DNA of 64,000 nt from Deminuibacter sp966424055 (GCA_966424055.1 CBJLMB010000007.1:1-64000); one strand, 5' to 3'. Positions 52,511 to 61,803 are shown, numbered from the stretch's first letter. Numbers and translations are program-made. Notes: generated from the sequence alone by a model not told the origin.

Positions 52511-55500
52511 ATGCTAAAGAAGTTTATCGGAAGGCCGGTGCTGGCCACCGTTATATCGGTGATATTGCTGATACTGGGCATTGTGGGTATTACCCAGCTA
52601 CCCATTACCCAGTTTCCCGACATCGCACCGCCCAGCGTGCAGGTCACTGCAACCTATCCCGGCGCCAATGCCGAAACAGTGGCACGCGCAGTAGCACCTT
52701 CGCTGGAAGAAGCCATTAATGGTGTGGAGAACATGACGTATATGACCTCCGAATCAAGTAATGACGGCTCACTGAACATCACCATTTATTTTAAACTGGG
52801 CACTGATCCCGACCAGGCTGCTGTGAATGTGCAGAACCGTGTGGCACAGGCCAACAGCCAGATGCCTGCAGAGGTGATACAGGCAGGTATCACCACGGTA
52901 AAACAACAGAACAGCATGATCTCGCTGATCAGCTTGTACAGCGACAGCAAGGATTATGATGAAACATTTTTGCAGAACTACGCGAAGATCAATATCGTGC
53001 CCGAGATCAAAAGGGTATCTGGCGTAGGACAGGCAACTGTGTTCGGTAACAAGGATTATTCCATGCGTATCTGGCTGAAACCCGAACGCCTTGCTGCCTA
53101 CAATCTTTCCCCCCAGGAAGTGATGGCTGCTATACAGGATCAGAACCTGGAAGCGGCTCCCGGGAAATTTGGTGAGGGCAGCAGGGAAGCAATGGAGCTT
53201 GTAATTAAATACAAAGGCAAGCTCAATGAACCCACACAGTTTGAAGATGTGGTGATCCGCTCTAATGCAGACGGATCGGTACTACGGCTGAAAGATGTGG
53301 CGCGCGTTGAGTTCGGCTCATACAATTACTCTTCCGGTTCGCAGTGGAGAGGCAGGCCCAGTGCGGGTATTGCCGTGTACCAGATGGCCGGATCCAATGC
53401 CAACCAGGTACAGATAGCGATACAGGAAGTGCTGAAGAAAGCTTCCAAATCGTTTCCCAAAGCGGTTAAATATGATATACCCTACAGCACCAAGCGCTCA
53501 CTGGATATGTCAATCGACCAGGTAAAACACACCCTGATCGAAGCGTTTATACTGGTGTTTGTAGTAGTGTTTATTTTCCTGCAGGATTTCCGTTCAACAC
53601 TGATACCTGCCATAGCCGTACCGGTTGCCATTGTTGGTACTTTCTTTTTTATGAATGTACTGGGCTTCTCCATCAACCTGCTTACGCTTTTTGCGCTGGT
53701 ACTGGCCATCGGTATCGTGGTAGATGATGCGATCGTGGTGGTAGAAGCGGTGCATGCTAAAATGGAGCACAAGAACCTGCCGGCAAAGGCCGCGACGTTA
53801 TCGGCCATGAGTGAGATCACAGGTGCCATCGTTTCAATCACACTGGTGATGTCGGCTGTGTTCCTGCCCATCGGGTTTATGAAAGGCCCCACGGGTGTGT
53901 TTTATCGGCAGTTTGCTTATACACTGGCTATTGCCATCGTTATTTCTGCAGTGAACGCATTAACGCTTAGCCCTGCATTGTGTGCGTTGTTCCTGAAGAA
54001 TACGCATGTAGCGCATGATGGTGTGCAGCCTGTAAAAAAAGGCTGGGGTAACCGTTTCTTCGCAGCATTCAACACCGGGTTCTCGGCTTTAACAGGAAAA
54101 TATGTAAAGAGCCTGAAATTCCTCACCCGGCATAAATGGCTGAGCCTTGGTGGACTGGCAGTGGTATTTGCCGCCACTTTCTGGATGCTGAGAACAACGC
54201 CTACCGGTTTTATTCCTGATGAAGACAATGACTTTTTGATGGCGACCGTTACACTACCTGTAGGTGCTTCGCTGGACAGGACCAGCATAGCCCTGGACAG
54301 CGCGGAACACATGATGCGCAAGATGGCGCCTGTGGAAAATGTGATGACCATTTCAGGTATCAATATCTTAACCGGTGCAGCATCTCCTTCGGCGGGTATT
54401 TGTTTTATCCAGCTGAAACCTCTGAAAGAACGGGGAGCTGTTACCAATATCAATGCTATTGCCGGTATGCTGAACCAACAGTTAACGGCTATACATGCTG
54501 CTTCTTTCTTTGTGCTTACCATGCCAACCGTGCCGGGCTTTAGTAATGTAGGCGGCCTGGAACTGGTACTGCAGGACCGCAGCTCGGGTAGCCTGCAGAA
54601 GTTCAATGAAGAAACCAACCAGTTTACAGCAGCATTGATGCAACGGAAAGAAATTGCCTATGCATTCACTTCATTCAATGCAGGCTACCCGCAGTTTGAA
54701 TTACAGGTGGATGATGATAAAGCAAGACAGTTAGGAGTGAATGTAAAAGACCTGCTCACCGTAATGCAGGCTTATTACGGCAGTATGCAGGCTTCTGATT
54801 TCAACCGTTTTGGCAAATATTACCGGGTGATCATGCAGGCTGAGGTTGCATCGAGAGCAGAACCCGCATCGCTGGATGGTATTTATGTAAAGAACCAGTC
54901 GGGTAGTATGGTGCCGGTAAGTACACTGGTAACACTGAAACGCGTATACGGCCCGGAAACGGTATCACATTTCAACCTGTTCAACAGCATCACCATTAAT
55001 GCGTTGGCCAAACCGGGGTACAGTACCGGCGATGCCATCAAAGCTGTGGATGAAGTGGCGAAAAAAGCATTGCCTGCAGGTTATTCATACGAATGGAAGG
55101 GCATGAGCCGGGAAGAAATTGAATCCGGCGGGCAGTCTGCTTATATCTTCCTGCTTTGCGTGGTGTTTGTTTATTTCCTGTTATCTGCGCAGTATGAAAG
55201 TTATATTCTGCCTTTCGCGGTGATGTTGTCTATCCCTACCGGTTTGCTGGGGGTATTTCTTTCCATCAGGCTGGCAGGTATTGAAAACAATATCTATGTA
55301 CAGGTTGCACTGGTAATGCTGATCGGTTTGCTCGCCAAGAATGCCATTCTTATTGTGGAATATGCAGTGCAACGGCGGCGCAGTGGTAAAACATTGCTGG
55401 CATCGGCACTGGAAGGTGCCAGGCTCAGGCTGCGTCCTATTATCATGACATCGCTTGCTTTTATTGTAGGTATGATACCGCTGATGCGTGCTGTTGGCCC

Positions 55501-55681
55501 TTCGGCTATTGGCAACCACTCCATCGGAACAGCGGCCGCAGGTGGTATGCTGAGCGGGGTATTGCTGGGCATATTTATTATCCCGGTATTGTTTATTGTA
55601 TTCCAGTACCTGCAGGAAAAAATATCCGGCGCCCCGGTTAAGACAGAAGAGGATGCGGCATTGTTACCGGCTGTTTCCTAG
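52511..55681 (+). CDS. RND (HAE1-type) multidrug efflux permease
   Basis: The inner-membrane proton antiporter of the pump, AcrB/MexB-like. It begins MLKKFIGRPVLATVIS, the usual N-terminus of the family, so ATG 52511 is preferred over 52496. Twelve transmembrane helices fall in the expected places: TM1, TM2-6 after about residue 335, TM7 at about 535, and TM8-12 after 860. The proton-relay region LALVLAIGIVVDDAIVVVEA contains the paired Asp residues (DD). Two large periplasmic loops carry the drug-binding sites. The length of 1056 residues is normal. The gene lies between the adaptor and channel genes, 69 bp after the adaptor stop. Confidence 0.97.
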   Translation: MLKKFIGRPVLATVISVILLILGIVGITQLPITQFPDIAPPSVQVTATYPGANAETVARAVAPSLEEAINGVENMTYMTSESSNDGSLNITIYFKLGTDPDQAAVNVQNRVAQANSQMPAEVIQAGITTVKQQNSMISLISLYSDSKDYDETFLQNYAKINIVPEIKRVSGVGQATVFGNKDYSMRIWLKPERLAAYNLSPQEVMAAIQDQNLEAAPGKFGEGSREAMELVIKYKGKLNEPTQFEDVVIRSNADGSVLRLKDVARVEFGSYNYSSGSQWRGRPSAGIAVYQMAGSNANQVQIAIQEVLKKASKSFPKAVKYDIPYSTKRSLDMSIDQVKHTLIEAFILVFVVVFIFLQDFRSTLIPAIAVPVAIVGTFFFMNVLGFSINLLTLFALVLAIGIVVDDAIVVVEAVHAKMEHKNLPAKAATLSAMSEITGAIVSITLVMSAVFLPIGFMKGPTGVFYRQFAYTLAIAIVISAVNALTLSPALCALFLKNTHVAHDGVQPVKKGWGNRFFAAFNTGFSALTGKYVKSLKFLTRHKWLSLGGLAVVFAATFWMLRTTPTGFIPDEDNDFLMATVTLPVGASLDRTSIALDSAEHMMRKMAPVENVMTISGINILTGAASPSAGICFIQLKPLKERGAVTNINAIAGMLNQQLTAIHAASFFVLTMPTVPGFSNVGGLELVLQDRSSGSLQKFNEETNQFTAALMQRKEIAYAFTSFNAGYPQFELQVDDDKARQLGVNVKDLLTVMQAYYGSMQASDFNRFGKYYRVIMQAEVASRAEPASLDGIYVKNQSGSMVPVSTLVTLKRVYGPETVSHFNLFNSITINALAKPGYSTGDAIKAVDEVAKKALPAGYSYEWKGMSREEIESGGQSAYIFLLCVVFVYFLLSAQYESYILPFAVMLSIPTGLLGVFLSIRLAGIENNIYVQVALVMLIGLLAKNAILIVEYAVQRRRSGKTLLASALEGARLRLRPIIMTSLAFIVGMIPLMRAVGPSAIGNHSIGTAAAGGMLSGVLLGIFIIPVLFIVFQYLQEKISGAPVKTEEDAALLPAVS

Positions 55682-55733
55682 CTTGAAAATAGCGTGCCGG
55701 CAACTGCCGCCCCGCATAATAAAACATAGTTAA

Positions 55734-57209
55734 ATGAAGCACTTATTTTCACCTGGTATATTACCGCATAAACAAAGCAGCACAACGGTATTGCTTCGCA
55801 GCCGTGTATTTTTCGCCATACTGGTTCTGTTGCTGTTCAGCGCCTGTCGTGTTGGACAAGTTTATAAAACGCCTGCTCTGGTATTGCCGGAACGCTTTGA
55901 GACTGCCGTTCCGCATAACACAACAGACACTGTTGGTATCGCCGGTTTGCCTTATCACCGTTTTTTTAATGATCCAGCCTTGCTGGCACTCATCGATAGT
56001 GCAGTGACAGGTAATTTCGATCTGCAGCTTGCCATTAAAAAAATGGAATATGCAGAGCAAACCCTGAAGCAGGCCAAGCTGGGTAACCTGCCTACCGCCA
56101 GCCTGCAGGTGGGCGCCAATATCAACCGGCCTTCTAACAATAGCCTGAATGGATTAAGCACCAGCCAGTTTTTGGGCTCCAGTCATATTGAAGATTATTC
56201 AGCCAGCCTGAACCTGTCATGGGAGGCAGATATATGGGGTAAGATACGCAGCCGGAAAGAAGCGGCCCTGGCCAGCTACCTGCAAACACAGGAGGCAATG
56301 AAAACTGTGCGTACACAACTGGTGTCTGATGTGGCACAGGGTTTTTATAACCTGCTGATGCTGGATGAGCAGCTGGCTGTTACACGCCGGAGCCTGGTAT
56401 TGTACGACAGCACTTTGTACATGACCCGGCTGCAGAAAGCAGCCGGCCAGGTAACAGCACTGGCTGTTGAGCAAACTGAATCGCAGCGGCAGGCCGCAGC
56501 ATTGTCTGTTCCCCAATTGGAACAGCGCATCGCTTTGCAGGAAAATGCATTACGCATTCTTTGCGGCAAATTGCCGGGGGCAATTGAACGCAGGCTGCAG
56601 CTGAATACTTTTTCCATCGACACCGCATTGGCAACGGGCATTCCTGCAGAAATGGTGCGGCGCCGGCCGGATATCCGTGAAGCAGAGCTGGCATTGGTTG
56701 CTGCCAATGCACAGGCTAATGTTGCACAGGCAAGTATGTATCCTTCTCTCACCATCACGGCCCAGGGTGGTGTAGATGCTTTTAAGGCCAGTAAATGGTT
56801 CAGTATTCCCGGATCATTGTTTGGTACAGCCGCCGGATCTATTGCCCAGCCACTGTTTCAGCAGCGCCAGCTGAAAACACAATTTGAACAGGCTAAAATA
56901 CAACGTGACCAGTTTGCCATACAGTTCAGACAGACTGTACTGAATGCAGTAGGCGATGTATCGAATGCACTGGTGAAAATAAATAAACTGCTGGTTCAGG
57001 AAAGGCTGAACACCGAACGGATAGATACCCTGCAAACCGCTGTAAGAAATGCCAGATTGTTATTCAGCAGTGGCATGGCCAATTATCTGGAAGTGATCAC
57101 TGCTCAAAGCAATGCCCTGCAGGCTGAACTGAACCAGGCTGATATCAAACGCCAGGAACTCAGTGCCGCAGTAGATCTCTATCGCTCACTTGGAGGAGGA
57201 TGGGAGTAG
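55734..57209 (+). CDS. outer-membrane efflux channel (NodT/OprM family) lipoprotein
   Basis: The outer-membrane duct of the RND pump. A lipoprotein signal ends LLFSAC (about Cys38), and two OEP (outer-membrane efflux) repeats cover about 65-265 and 285-480 (ADIWGKIRSRKEAALASYL in the first repeat; VRRRPDIREAELALVAANA and PSLTITAQGGVDAF in the second). Long helical segments are typical. At 491 residues it is of normal size. The 52-bp gap after the permease supports co-transcription. Only a repeat region and a possible ncRNA follow. Confidence 0.95.
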   Translation: MKHLFSPGILPHKQSSTTVLLRSRVFFAILVLLLFSACRVGQVYKTPALVLPERFETAVPHNTTDTVGIAGLPYHRFFNDPALLALIDSAVTGNFDLQLAIKKMEYAEQTLKQAKLGNLPTASLQVGANINRPSNNSLNGLSTSQFLGSSHIEDYSASLNLSWEADIWGKIRSRKEAALASYLQTQEAMKTVRTQLVSDVAQGFYNLLMLDEQLAVTRRSLVLYDSTLYMTRLQKAAGQVTALAVEQTESQRQAAALSVPQLEQRIALQENALRILCGKLPGAIERRLQLNTFSIDTALATGIPAEMVRRRPDIREAELALVAANAQANVAQASMYPSLTITAQGGVDAFKASKWFSIPGSLFGTAAGSIAQPLFQQRQLKTQFEQAKIQRDQFAIQFRQTVLNAVGDVSNALVKINKLLVQERLNTERIDTLQTAVRNARLLFSSGMANYLEVITAQSNALQAELNQADIKRQELSAAVDLYRSLGGGWE

Positions 57210-57211
57210 GG

Positions 57212-57456
57212 GGAGTGGTGGAGTGGTGGAGTGGTTGAGAGGTTGATTGGTTGAATGGTTGATTAGTAGGGAAAGGGAATTGGGAATTAAGAATTGGGAT
57301 CAGACCTTGGAATATGTCGATTCTCGATTCTCGTTTCTCGATCCATTCACGATTGACGGGGATTGGTTGAATGGTTGATTGGTAGGGAAAGGGAATTGGG
57401 AATTAGGAATTGGGATCAGACCTTGGGATATGTCGATTCTCTATTCTCGTTTCCCG
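57212..57456. repeat. tandem intergenic repeat, family A, copy 2 (inverted)
   Basis: Two units with a period of about 116 bp (GATTGGTTGAATGGTTGATT at 57245 and 57361) are the reverse complement of the repeat at 1-220: TTGATTGGTAGGGAAAGGGA, then TATGTCGATTCTCGATTCTC and CTCGTTTCTCGATCC. A short GTGGAGTGG microrepeat (57215-57235) precedes it. It fills the convergent gap between the efflux operon and the histidine kinase gene. Confidence 0.85.
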
Positions 57457-57475
57457 CTCTCCTGTTCGTTCAGGA

Positions 57476-57662
57476 AAAGTTCTTTGACATTTTGTTGTAT
57501 GCACTTTCAGTCAGGATCAATTTAAGATCAACGCTTATTTACGGAATCAATATAACTGGGTATAACAACAACAGATCGGCTTTTTATAAGGTTGGCTTAG
57601 ATAATAAAAGGTGGTTTTGGTATAGGGCGTGGAAAGTACTATAAGCTTCTGCGCCCTTTTTT
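57476..57662 (+). ncRNA. possible small RNA ending in an intrinsic terminator
   Basis: About 185 nt of unique sequence start near a boxA-like AAGTTCTTTGACATTTTG (57477-57494) and end at the terminator at 57625-57662. The terminator lies about 420 bp beyond the efflux operon, in non-coding sequence, so something else may be transcribed here. I cannot match it to a known RNA family and see no clear -7 element. Structure beyond the terminator is not established. Confidence 0.22.
57625..57662 (+). terminator. rho-independent terminator
   Basis: GGGCGTGGAA (57625-57634) pairs with TTCTGCGCCC (57647-57656), ten pairs including two G·T, and runs into TTTTTT (57657-57662). Confidence 0.75.
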
Positions 57663-57720
57663 ATTGTGTTATCAGTCTGTGGGGTTTGAATAATGGGTGA
57701 CGAAAGAGTGGCAATGCTGA

Positions 57721-59019
57721 TCAGAGGCTGTGTATCTGTATAATGAAACAATGCATGCGGACTTTATTGAAAACATAACTGCATTGATAACCGCTGTTTT
57801 CACAAATGGCTTTTACAATGGCTAGACCTAACCCCAGCCGGCCATCGTCTTTTGATTTGGTGGTGTAACGTTTAAACAGGTCTTCGGTATTTTCTGCAGG
57901 AGCTGTACCGGTATTGGAAAGTGAGAAATTGCCCGCTGTTATCGTAATGTCAATAACACCGCCTGTATAATTGTGCTGGATAGCATTGCGCAGCAGGTTA
58001 TCGATGAGCATGCGTACCATCTCAATATTGTTGAATGTGTGTAAACTGGCTTCTTCCCTGATCACTACATCCAGCTGTTTGTATTGAATCAGTTCTTCGT
58101 AAAAAACAACACTTTCTTTTAAGAGATGATTGATGGATAGCGTGTTTTTTTCGAGCTTGCCGGTATAATGCTGATGCCTGATACGTGAGAGCTGGTTCAG
58201 CGTTTTTTGGATAGAAGAAAGACGTTGTATTGTTTTGCGTATATCCTGCAACTCTTTTTTATCCTGTTCATTCAGTTGGTTATGCTTTAAAATGAGTTCG
58301 GTTTTGGCCAGCACTACTGCCAGTGGTGTTTGCAGTTCATGTGCTGTGTTTTCAATGAACTCACGCATTTCATCGTGTGTTTTTTGAATCTTTTCTGTAA
58401 AACCCAGTATGGCCTGGTTAAAGTACTCGAACTCACGTGTGCCGGTGGGCACCAGTTCAAGCTGTTTGCCTTCATGCACATTAAAAGTGTTGATACGGCG
58501 GAGGTTCTGGTAAAAAGAGCGCCAGAGATTGTACGTTACCCGTTTCATAATAAACCTGACGGTAAACCAGTTGAGCACAAAAAAGAACAACAATGAAATG
58601 ATGGCCGATATCAGCACCAGTCTTGCATCGGGCAGTGCATCATTACCACCAGGGTGTAAACGGGCAATGGTTACTTCGTATTTTTCGCCGTTCAGTGTTA
58701 AGGTGGTAATAAAACGGGTATAGGTAGATTCGTGGCCGGCAATACGATAAGATTCCTGCAAATAAGTATAATCCGTTGCACCGGGGGAAAGTTTGCGGTA
58801 ACTGACATTGTTCATTACCGGCAGCTGTTTTTCCTTCTCCGCCATAGCGGCAATGGTACGGGCAATTTTCCTGTATGGTTGTGTGTAGGTAATGCGGTAG
58901 TAGAGATCGATAATAAAATTATTGAACAATAAAGTGATGATAAGTAAAAACGGGATAGTAAGTAGCCCGTATTTGTTCAGCTTACTGATAAACCGCTTAC
59001 TGTACTGACGATCGTTCAT
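57721..59019 (-). CDS. sensor histidine kinase
   Basis: An inner-membrane sensor kinase paired with the OmpR-type regulator encoded just upstream on the same strand. TM1 is at about 17-37 and TM2 at about 134-158, enclosing a periplasmic sensor of about 95 residues. A HAMP-like linker is followed by HisKA with His227 in ENTAHELQTPL and by HATPase_c (NLLRNAIQHNYTGG, DGRLGLGLAIVKAI). The 432-residue length is normal. Its signal is unknown, but efflux and mechanosensitive genes flank it, so envelope stress is a reasonable guess. The stop codon faces the repeat-rich gap. Confidence 0.95.
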   Translation of the reverse strand: MNDRQYSKRFISKLNKYGLLTIPFLLIITLLFNNFIIDLYYRITYTQPYRKIARTIAAMAEKEKQLPVMNNVSYRKLSPGATDYTYLQESYRIAGHESTYTRFITTLTLNGEKYEVTIARLHPGGNDALPDARLVLISAIISLLFFFVLNWFTVRFIMKRVTYNLWRSFYQNLRRINTFNVHEGKQLELVPTGTREFEYFNQAILGFTEKIQKTHDEMREFIENTAHELQTPLAVVLAKTELILKHNQLNEQDKKELQDIRKTIQRLSSIQKTLNQLSRIRHQHYTGKLEKNTLSINHLLKESVVFYEELIQYKQLDVVIREEASLHTFNNIEMVRMLIDNLLRNAIQHNYTGGVIDITITAGNFSLSNTGTAPAENTEDLFKRYTTKSKDDGRLGLGLAIVKAICENSGYQCSYVFNKVRMHCFIIQIHSL

Positions 59020-59023
59020 GTAT

Positions 59024-59695
59024 TTACTTTAAAGTATAGCCCAATGCATATACGGTGGATATATTTACTTCTGAACCTGCCTGTTTCATTTTCTGCCGCA
59101 GGTTTTTGATATGTGTGTAAATATAATCCAGTGAATCTACCATATCAATATCATCCTGTAAAACATATTCCGACAGGGATTCTTTCGATACCACACGGTT
59201 CTTGTTCAGCAGCAGGTAATATAGAATACGCAGCTGGCTGCGGGTGAGTTTGAGCAATTGTCCGTTTACGCTGACCTGCCTGGTTTCCAGGTTATACGAT
59301 AAATTGCCCAATGAAAATTCCCTGGCTTCCTGTGGGTGCCTGCGCCTGATCACACTGCGCAGGCGGGCTGTGAGCTCATCAAGATGAAAAGGTTTAACAA
59401 TATAATCATCGGCGCCCAGGTTAAGTCCCCTCAGCTTATCATCCAGCCCGTCTCTCACCGATATCAGCAGTAGCCCGGGATGTGATTCCATTTTCTTTAC
59501 ATACTCGATCAGGTCAAAGCCCAGGCCGCCGGGCAGGTTGATATCCAGCACAACCACATCAAATATTTTATCGATCAGCTTATCTTCTGCTTCCTTAAAA
59601 GTATATGCCGTTTCACAGGAAAAGCCTTCTTCCGCGAGTGCCGACTGGATACTTCCTGAAAGCAGTTTCTCATCTTCTACGAGCAATATTTTCAT
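59024..59695 (-). CDS. OmpR/PhoB-family response regulator
   Basis: A DNA-binding response regulator. The receiver domain (about 1-115) has the acidic pair in VEDE, the phospho-acceptor Asp51 in VVLDINLPGG and Lys100-region VKPFHLDEL. The C-terminal winged helix (about 130-222) shows LTRSQLRILYYLLLNKNRVVSKESLSEYV. ATG 59695 (MKILLVEDE) is chosen because the receiver begins there; the frame is open 29 codons upstream but without domain content. It is four bases upstream of the histidine kinase gene, so the two are co-translated. Confidence 0.95.
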   Translation of the reverse strand: MKILLVEDEKLLSGSIQSALAEEGFSCETAYTFKEAEDKLIDKIFDVVVLDINLPGGLGFDLIEYVKKMESHPGLLLISVRDGLDDKLRGLNLGADDYIVKPFHLDELTARLRSVIRRRHPQEAREFSLGNLSYNLETRQVSVNGQLLKLTRSQLRILYYLLLNKNRVVSKESLSEYVLQDDIDMVDSLDYIYTHIKNLRQKMKQAGSEVNISTVYALGYTLK

Positions 59696-59839
59696 TGTTT
59701 GTGCATTAAAGCACAAATAAAATACTGAATTCTGTCGAGATTCTGCTTCTTTAATACAAATGAAAGTTTTCGTGTTAAACATTCCGGCAGGTTTGTTGTT
59801 TGTAGTATGATTTCTTTTTCATGAAAACAGGATAGTGTC

Positions 59840-60922
59840 ATGCTTGAACATTTACAAGAATCTTTAAACCGCCTGCCTGGTTATGTATGGAATGTATTGC
59901 TGATTGGCAGCGCTATACTGATAGGTGTGATCGTGAAGTGGCTGCTGGCATTTTTTGTCCGTTATTTTTTCGCCAAAAAAACAGAATATTCTGTTACCAG
60001 TTCTATACTGAAACGGATGAGCAGGCCGGTTACCTATTTTCTACCCCTTATGGTGTTTAACCTGATGTTGCCATGGATGAAAATGAATGCATCTTATTAT
60101 CCTGGTGTGAATAAGATGATAGATATCCTGATGATAGTGGCCTTCGCTTATATTCTTGCAGGCATCGTCAATGTTATACAGGATTATGTATACCATGCAT
60201 ATGACCTGAAAGCGGAGAATAATTTGCGCGCACGTAAAATAAGAACACAGCTGCAGTTTGTACAGCGGCTGGTGCTTACCATTATTATTATCCTGACTGT
60301 TTGTGCCATCCTGCTCAATTTTGACCATTTGCGTAAAATAGGTGCAGGACTGCTCACCGGTGTTGGTGTAGGTGGTATCATCATTGGTTTTGCGGCCCAG
60401 AAATCGCTGGGTAATTTCCTGGCTGGTTTTCAAATTGCCTTTACACAACCTATCCGCATTGATGATGTGCTGGTGGTAGAAGGAGAGTGGGGACGTGTGG
60501 AAGAAATTACCCTTACTTATGTGGTGCTGAATATTTGGGACCAGCGCCGGCTGATACTGCCCATCAATTATTTTATTGAAAAACCTTTCCAGAACTGGAC
60601 CCGCACAGGATCTGAACTGCTGGGCACGGTTTTTCTTTACCTTGATTACAGTATCCCGCTCGAGCCCTTGCGCAATGAGCTCACGCGCCTGCTCAATGCA
60701 AGCCCGCTTTGGGATAAACGGGTGAATGCGTTACAGGTGACCAATGCCTCTGAGCGTGTTATCGAAGTGCGCGCATTGATGAGTGCGCATAATTCAGGTC
60801 AGGCTTTTGATTTGCGGTGTTTTGTACGGGAGAACCTGGTGGCATTTGTACAAAAGAATTATCCGGAGAGCCTGCCCAAAACACGTGCAGCACTGGAGAA
60901 GGAAAATACGGCATTGGTATAG
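59840..60922 (+). CDS. MscS-type mechanosensitive channel
   Basis: A small-conductance mechanosensitive channel that releases solutes on hypo-osmotic shock. It has N-terminal helices at about 17-43, 65-80, 92-113 and 140-160. The pore helix TM3 carries the Gly/Ala-rich TGVGVGGIIIGFAAQKSLGNFLAGFQIAF (about 175-203) in the positions expected for MscS, followed by the beta domain with RIDDVLVVEGEWGRVEEI and the alpha/beta cytoplasmic vestibule. The 360-residue length is typical of the medium-size subgroup. It is divergent from the two-component genes. Confidence 0.95.
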   Translation: MLEHLQESLNRLPGYVWNVLLIGSAILIGVIVKWLLAFFVRYFFAKKTEYSVTSSILKRMSRPVTYFLPLMVFNLMLPWMKMNASYYPGVNKMIDILMIVAFAYILAGIVNVIQDYVYHAYDLKAENNLRARKIRTQLQFVQRLVLTIIIILTVCAILLNFDHLRKIGAGLLTGVGVGGIIIGFAAQKSLGNFLAGFQIAFTQPIRIDDVLVVEGEWGRVEEITLTYVVLNIWDQRRLILPINYFIEKPFQNWTRTGSELLGTVFLYLDYSIPLEPLRNELTRLLNASPLWDKRVNALQVTNASERVIEVRALMSAHNSGQAFDLRCFVRENLVAFVQKNYPESLPKTRAALEKENTALV

Positions 60923-60976
60923 TGCAGACAGCTGTTTTAACCGTTTTCGTTTTTAGAAAAAAAAGCGGAAAAAAAG

Positions 60977-61005
60977 GTTGATATATCTACAATGTACTAA
61001 ATTTG
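60977..61005 (+). promoter_or_regulatory. predicted promoter of the MarR gene
   Basis: TAAATTTG (60998-61005) matches the Bacteroidota -7 consensus TAnnTTTG exactly, with GTTG (60977-60980) 17 bp earlier as a -33 element. The expected start site falls on or next to the ATG at 61010, suggesting a leaderless transcript. A GATATATC palindrome inside the spacer could be the MarR operator. Confidence 0.6.
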
Positions 61006-61009
61006 CAGA

Positions 61010-61474
61010 ATGGTAGACGATAAGGAATTGCAGCGTTTGTTTGCGTTCCATATGCACCGGATAAAATGTGCTGTTTTCAGGGTTTTAAATAAGAAACTGG
61101 TGAATTTGAACTTACCCGTGCAGATGGAACAGATACCCATTTTATTTACCCTTTACGGTCATGGTGATCTGTCACAACAGGATATAGCCAACCGGACAGA
61201 AAGAGACAAATCTTCTGTTCAGCGCACAGTACGCCTGCTTCAGGAAAAAAAACTGGTTATAATACAGCAGGACCAGTTTGACAGGCGTAAGAACATTGTT
61301 CACCTCACCAATGCCGGCAAAACAATCACCGCTAAAATACGGACAGTGCTTATTGAAGCAGAGGAAGAAGTATTCTCTGCAGTTCATCCTAAAGACAGAG
61401 ATGATTTTTTCAATGTACTGAAAAAGATCTCTGAAACCATTGGACAGGATTTTGCTAATATGAAAGGTTGTTAA
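61010..61474 (+). CDS. MarR-family transcriptional regulator
   Basis: A 154-residue winged-helix regulator. The MarR core has LTNAG and SQQDIANRTERDKSSVQRTVRLLQEKKLVII (recognition helix and start of the wing), followed by QFDRRKNIVHLT (the DxRxxxxxLT wing motif). N- and C-terminal helices would form the dimer interface. It is monocistronic as far as visible: a 646-bp non-coding gap follows. Its ligand and targets are unknown; MarR proteins typically respond to phenolics or oxidants. Confidence 0.93.
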   Translation: MVDDKELQRLFAFHMHRIKCAVFRVLNKKLVNLNLPVQMEQIPILFTLYGHGDLSQQDIANRTERDKSSVQRTVRLLQEKKLVIIQQDQFDRRKNIVHLTNAGKTITAKIRTVLIEAEEEVFSAVHPKDRDDFFNVLKKISETIGQDFANMKGC

Positions 61475-61550
61475 TATCAGTAGTACGGATAAATGAACGA
61501 ATGTATGGAAGCAGTATCAAACGCTTGGAATAGGTATAAGACCTGATTGC

Positions 61551-61643
61551 AGATGACAGATCAACAGGGCGGATTGTAGATGTTAAGAAGGATGAAGAAT
61601 GGATATAGTGTAAGCTTGGTCAATGATGGTTGATCTGTCATCT
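61551..61643. repeat. 15-bp perfect inverted repeat
   Basis: AGATGACAGATCAAC (61551-61565) and GTTGATCTGTCATCT (61629-61643) are exact reverse complements separated by 63 bp. A direct echo GATTGCAGATG/GATTGTAGATG occurs at its left side. It could be a structured RNA end, a small mobile relic or part of a dispersed repeat. Confidence 0.6.
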
Positions 61644-61803
61644 AATTTCAAGAAGGCCTGGTAACGCATGATCAAAACAGGTATCAATTTTTTGTTTGGC
61701 TAATACAGTAGGTTTTGTACGGCGGTTGTTTCTACAACTGCCTTTTTTTATCCTTTCCCCCTCAAAAAAACTTCCCATTACTCTTACCCATCTCCATAAA
61801 CCT

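Larger units (their letters stand above)
57210..57720. other. 511-bp convergent gap holding repeats and a terminator
   Basis: The gap contains the family A repeat (57212-57456), a non-repeat AT-rich stretch (57457-57624) and an intrinsic terminator (57625-57662). Open frames here read through the repeat and are not genes. A small RNA ending at the terminator is possible (see separate entry). Confidence 0.7.

Noticed and set aside
57363..57644. 93-codon frame after the efflux operon
   Set aside because: Its first third is translated family A repeat, and the rest ends in the terminator region, so it is almost certainly spurious.
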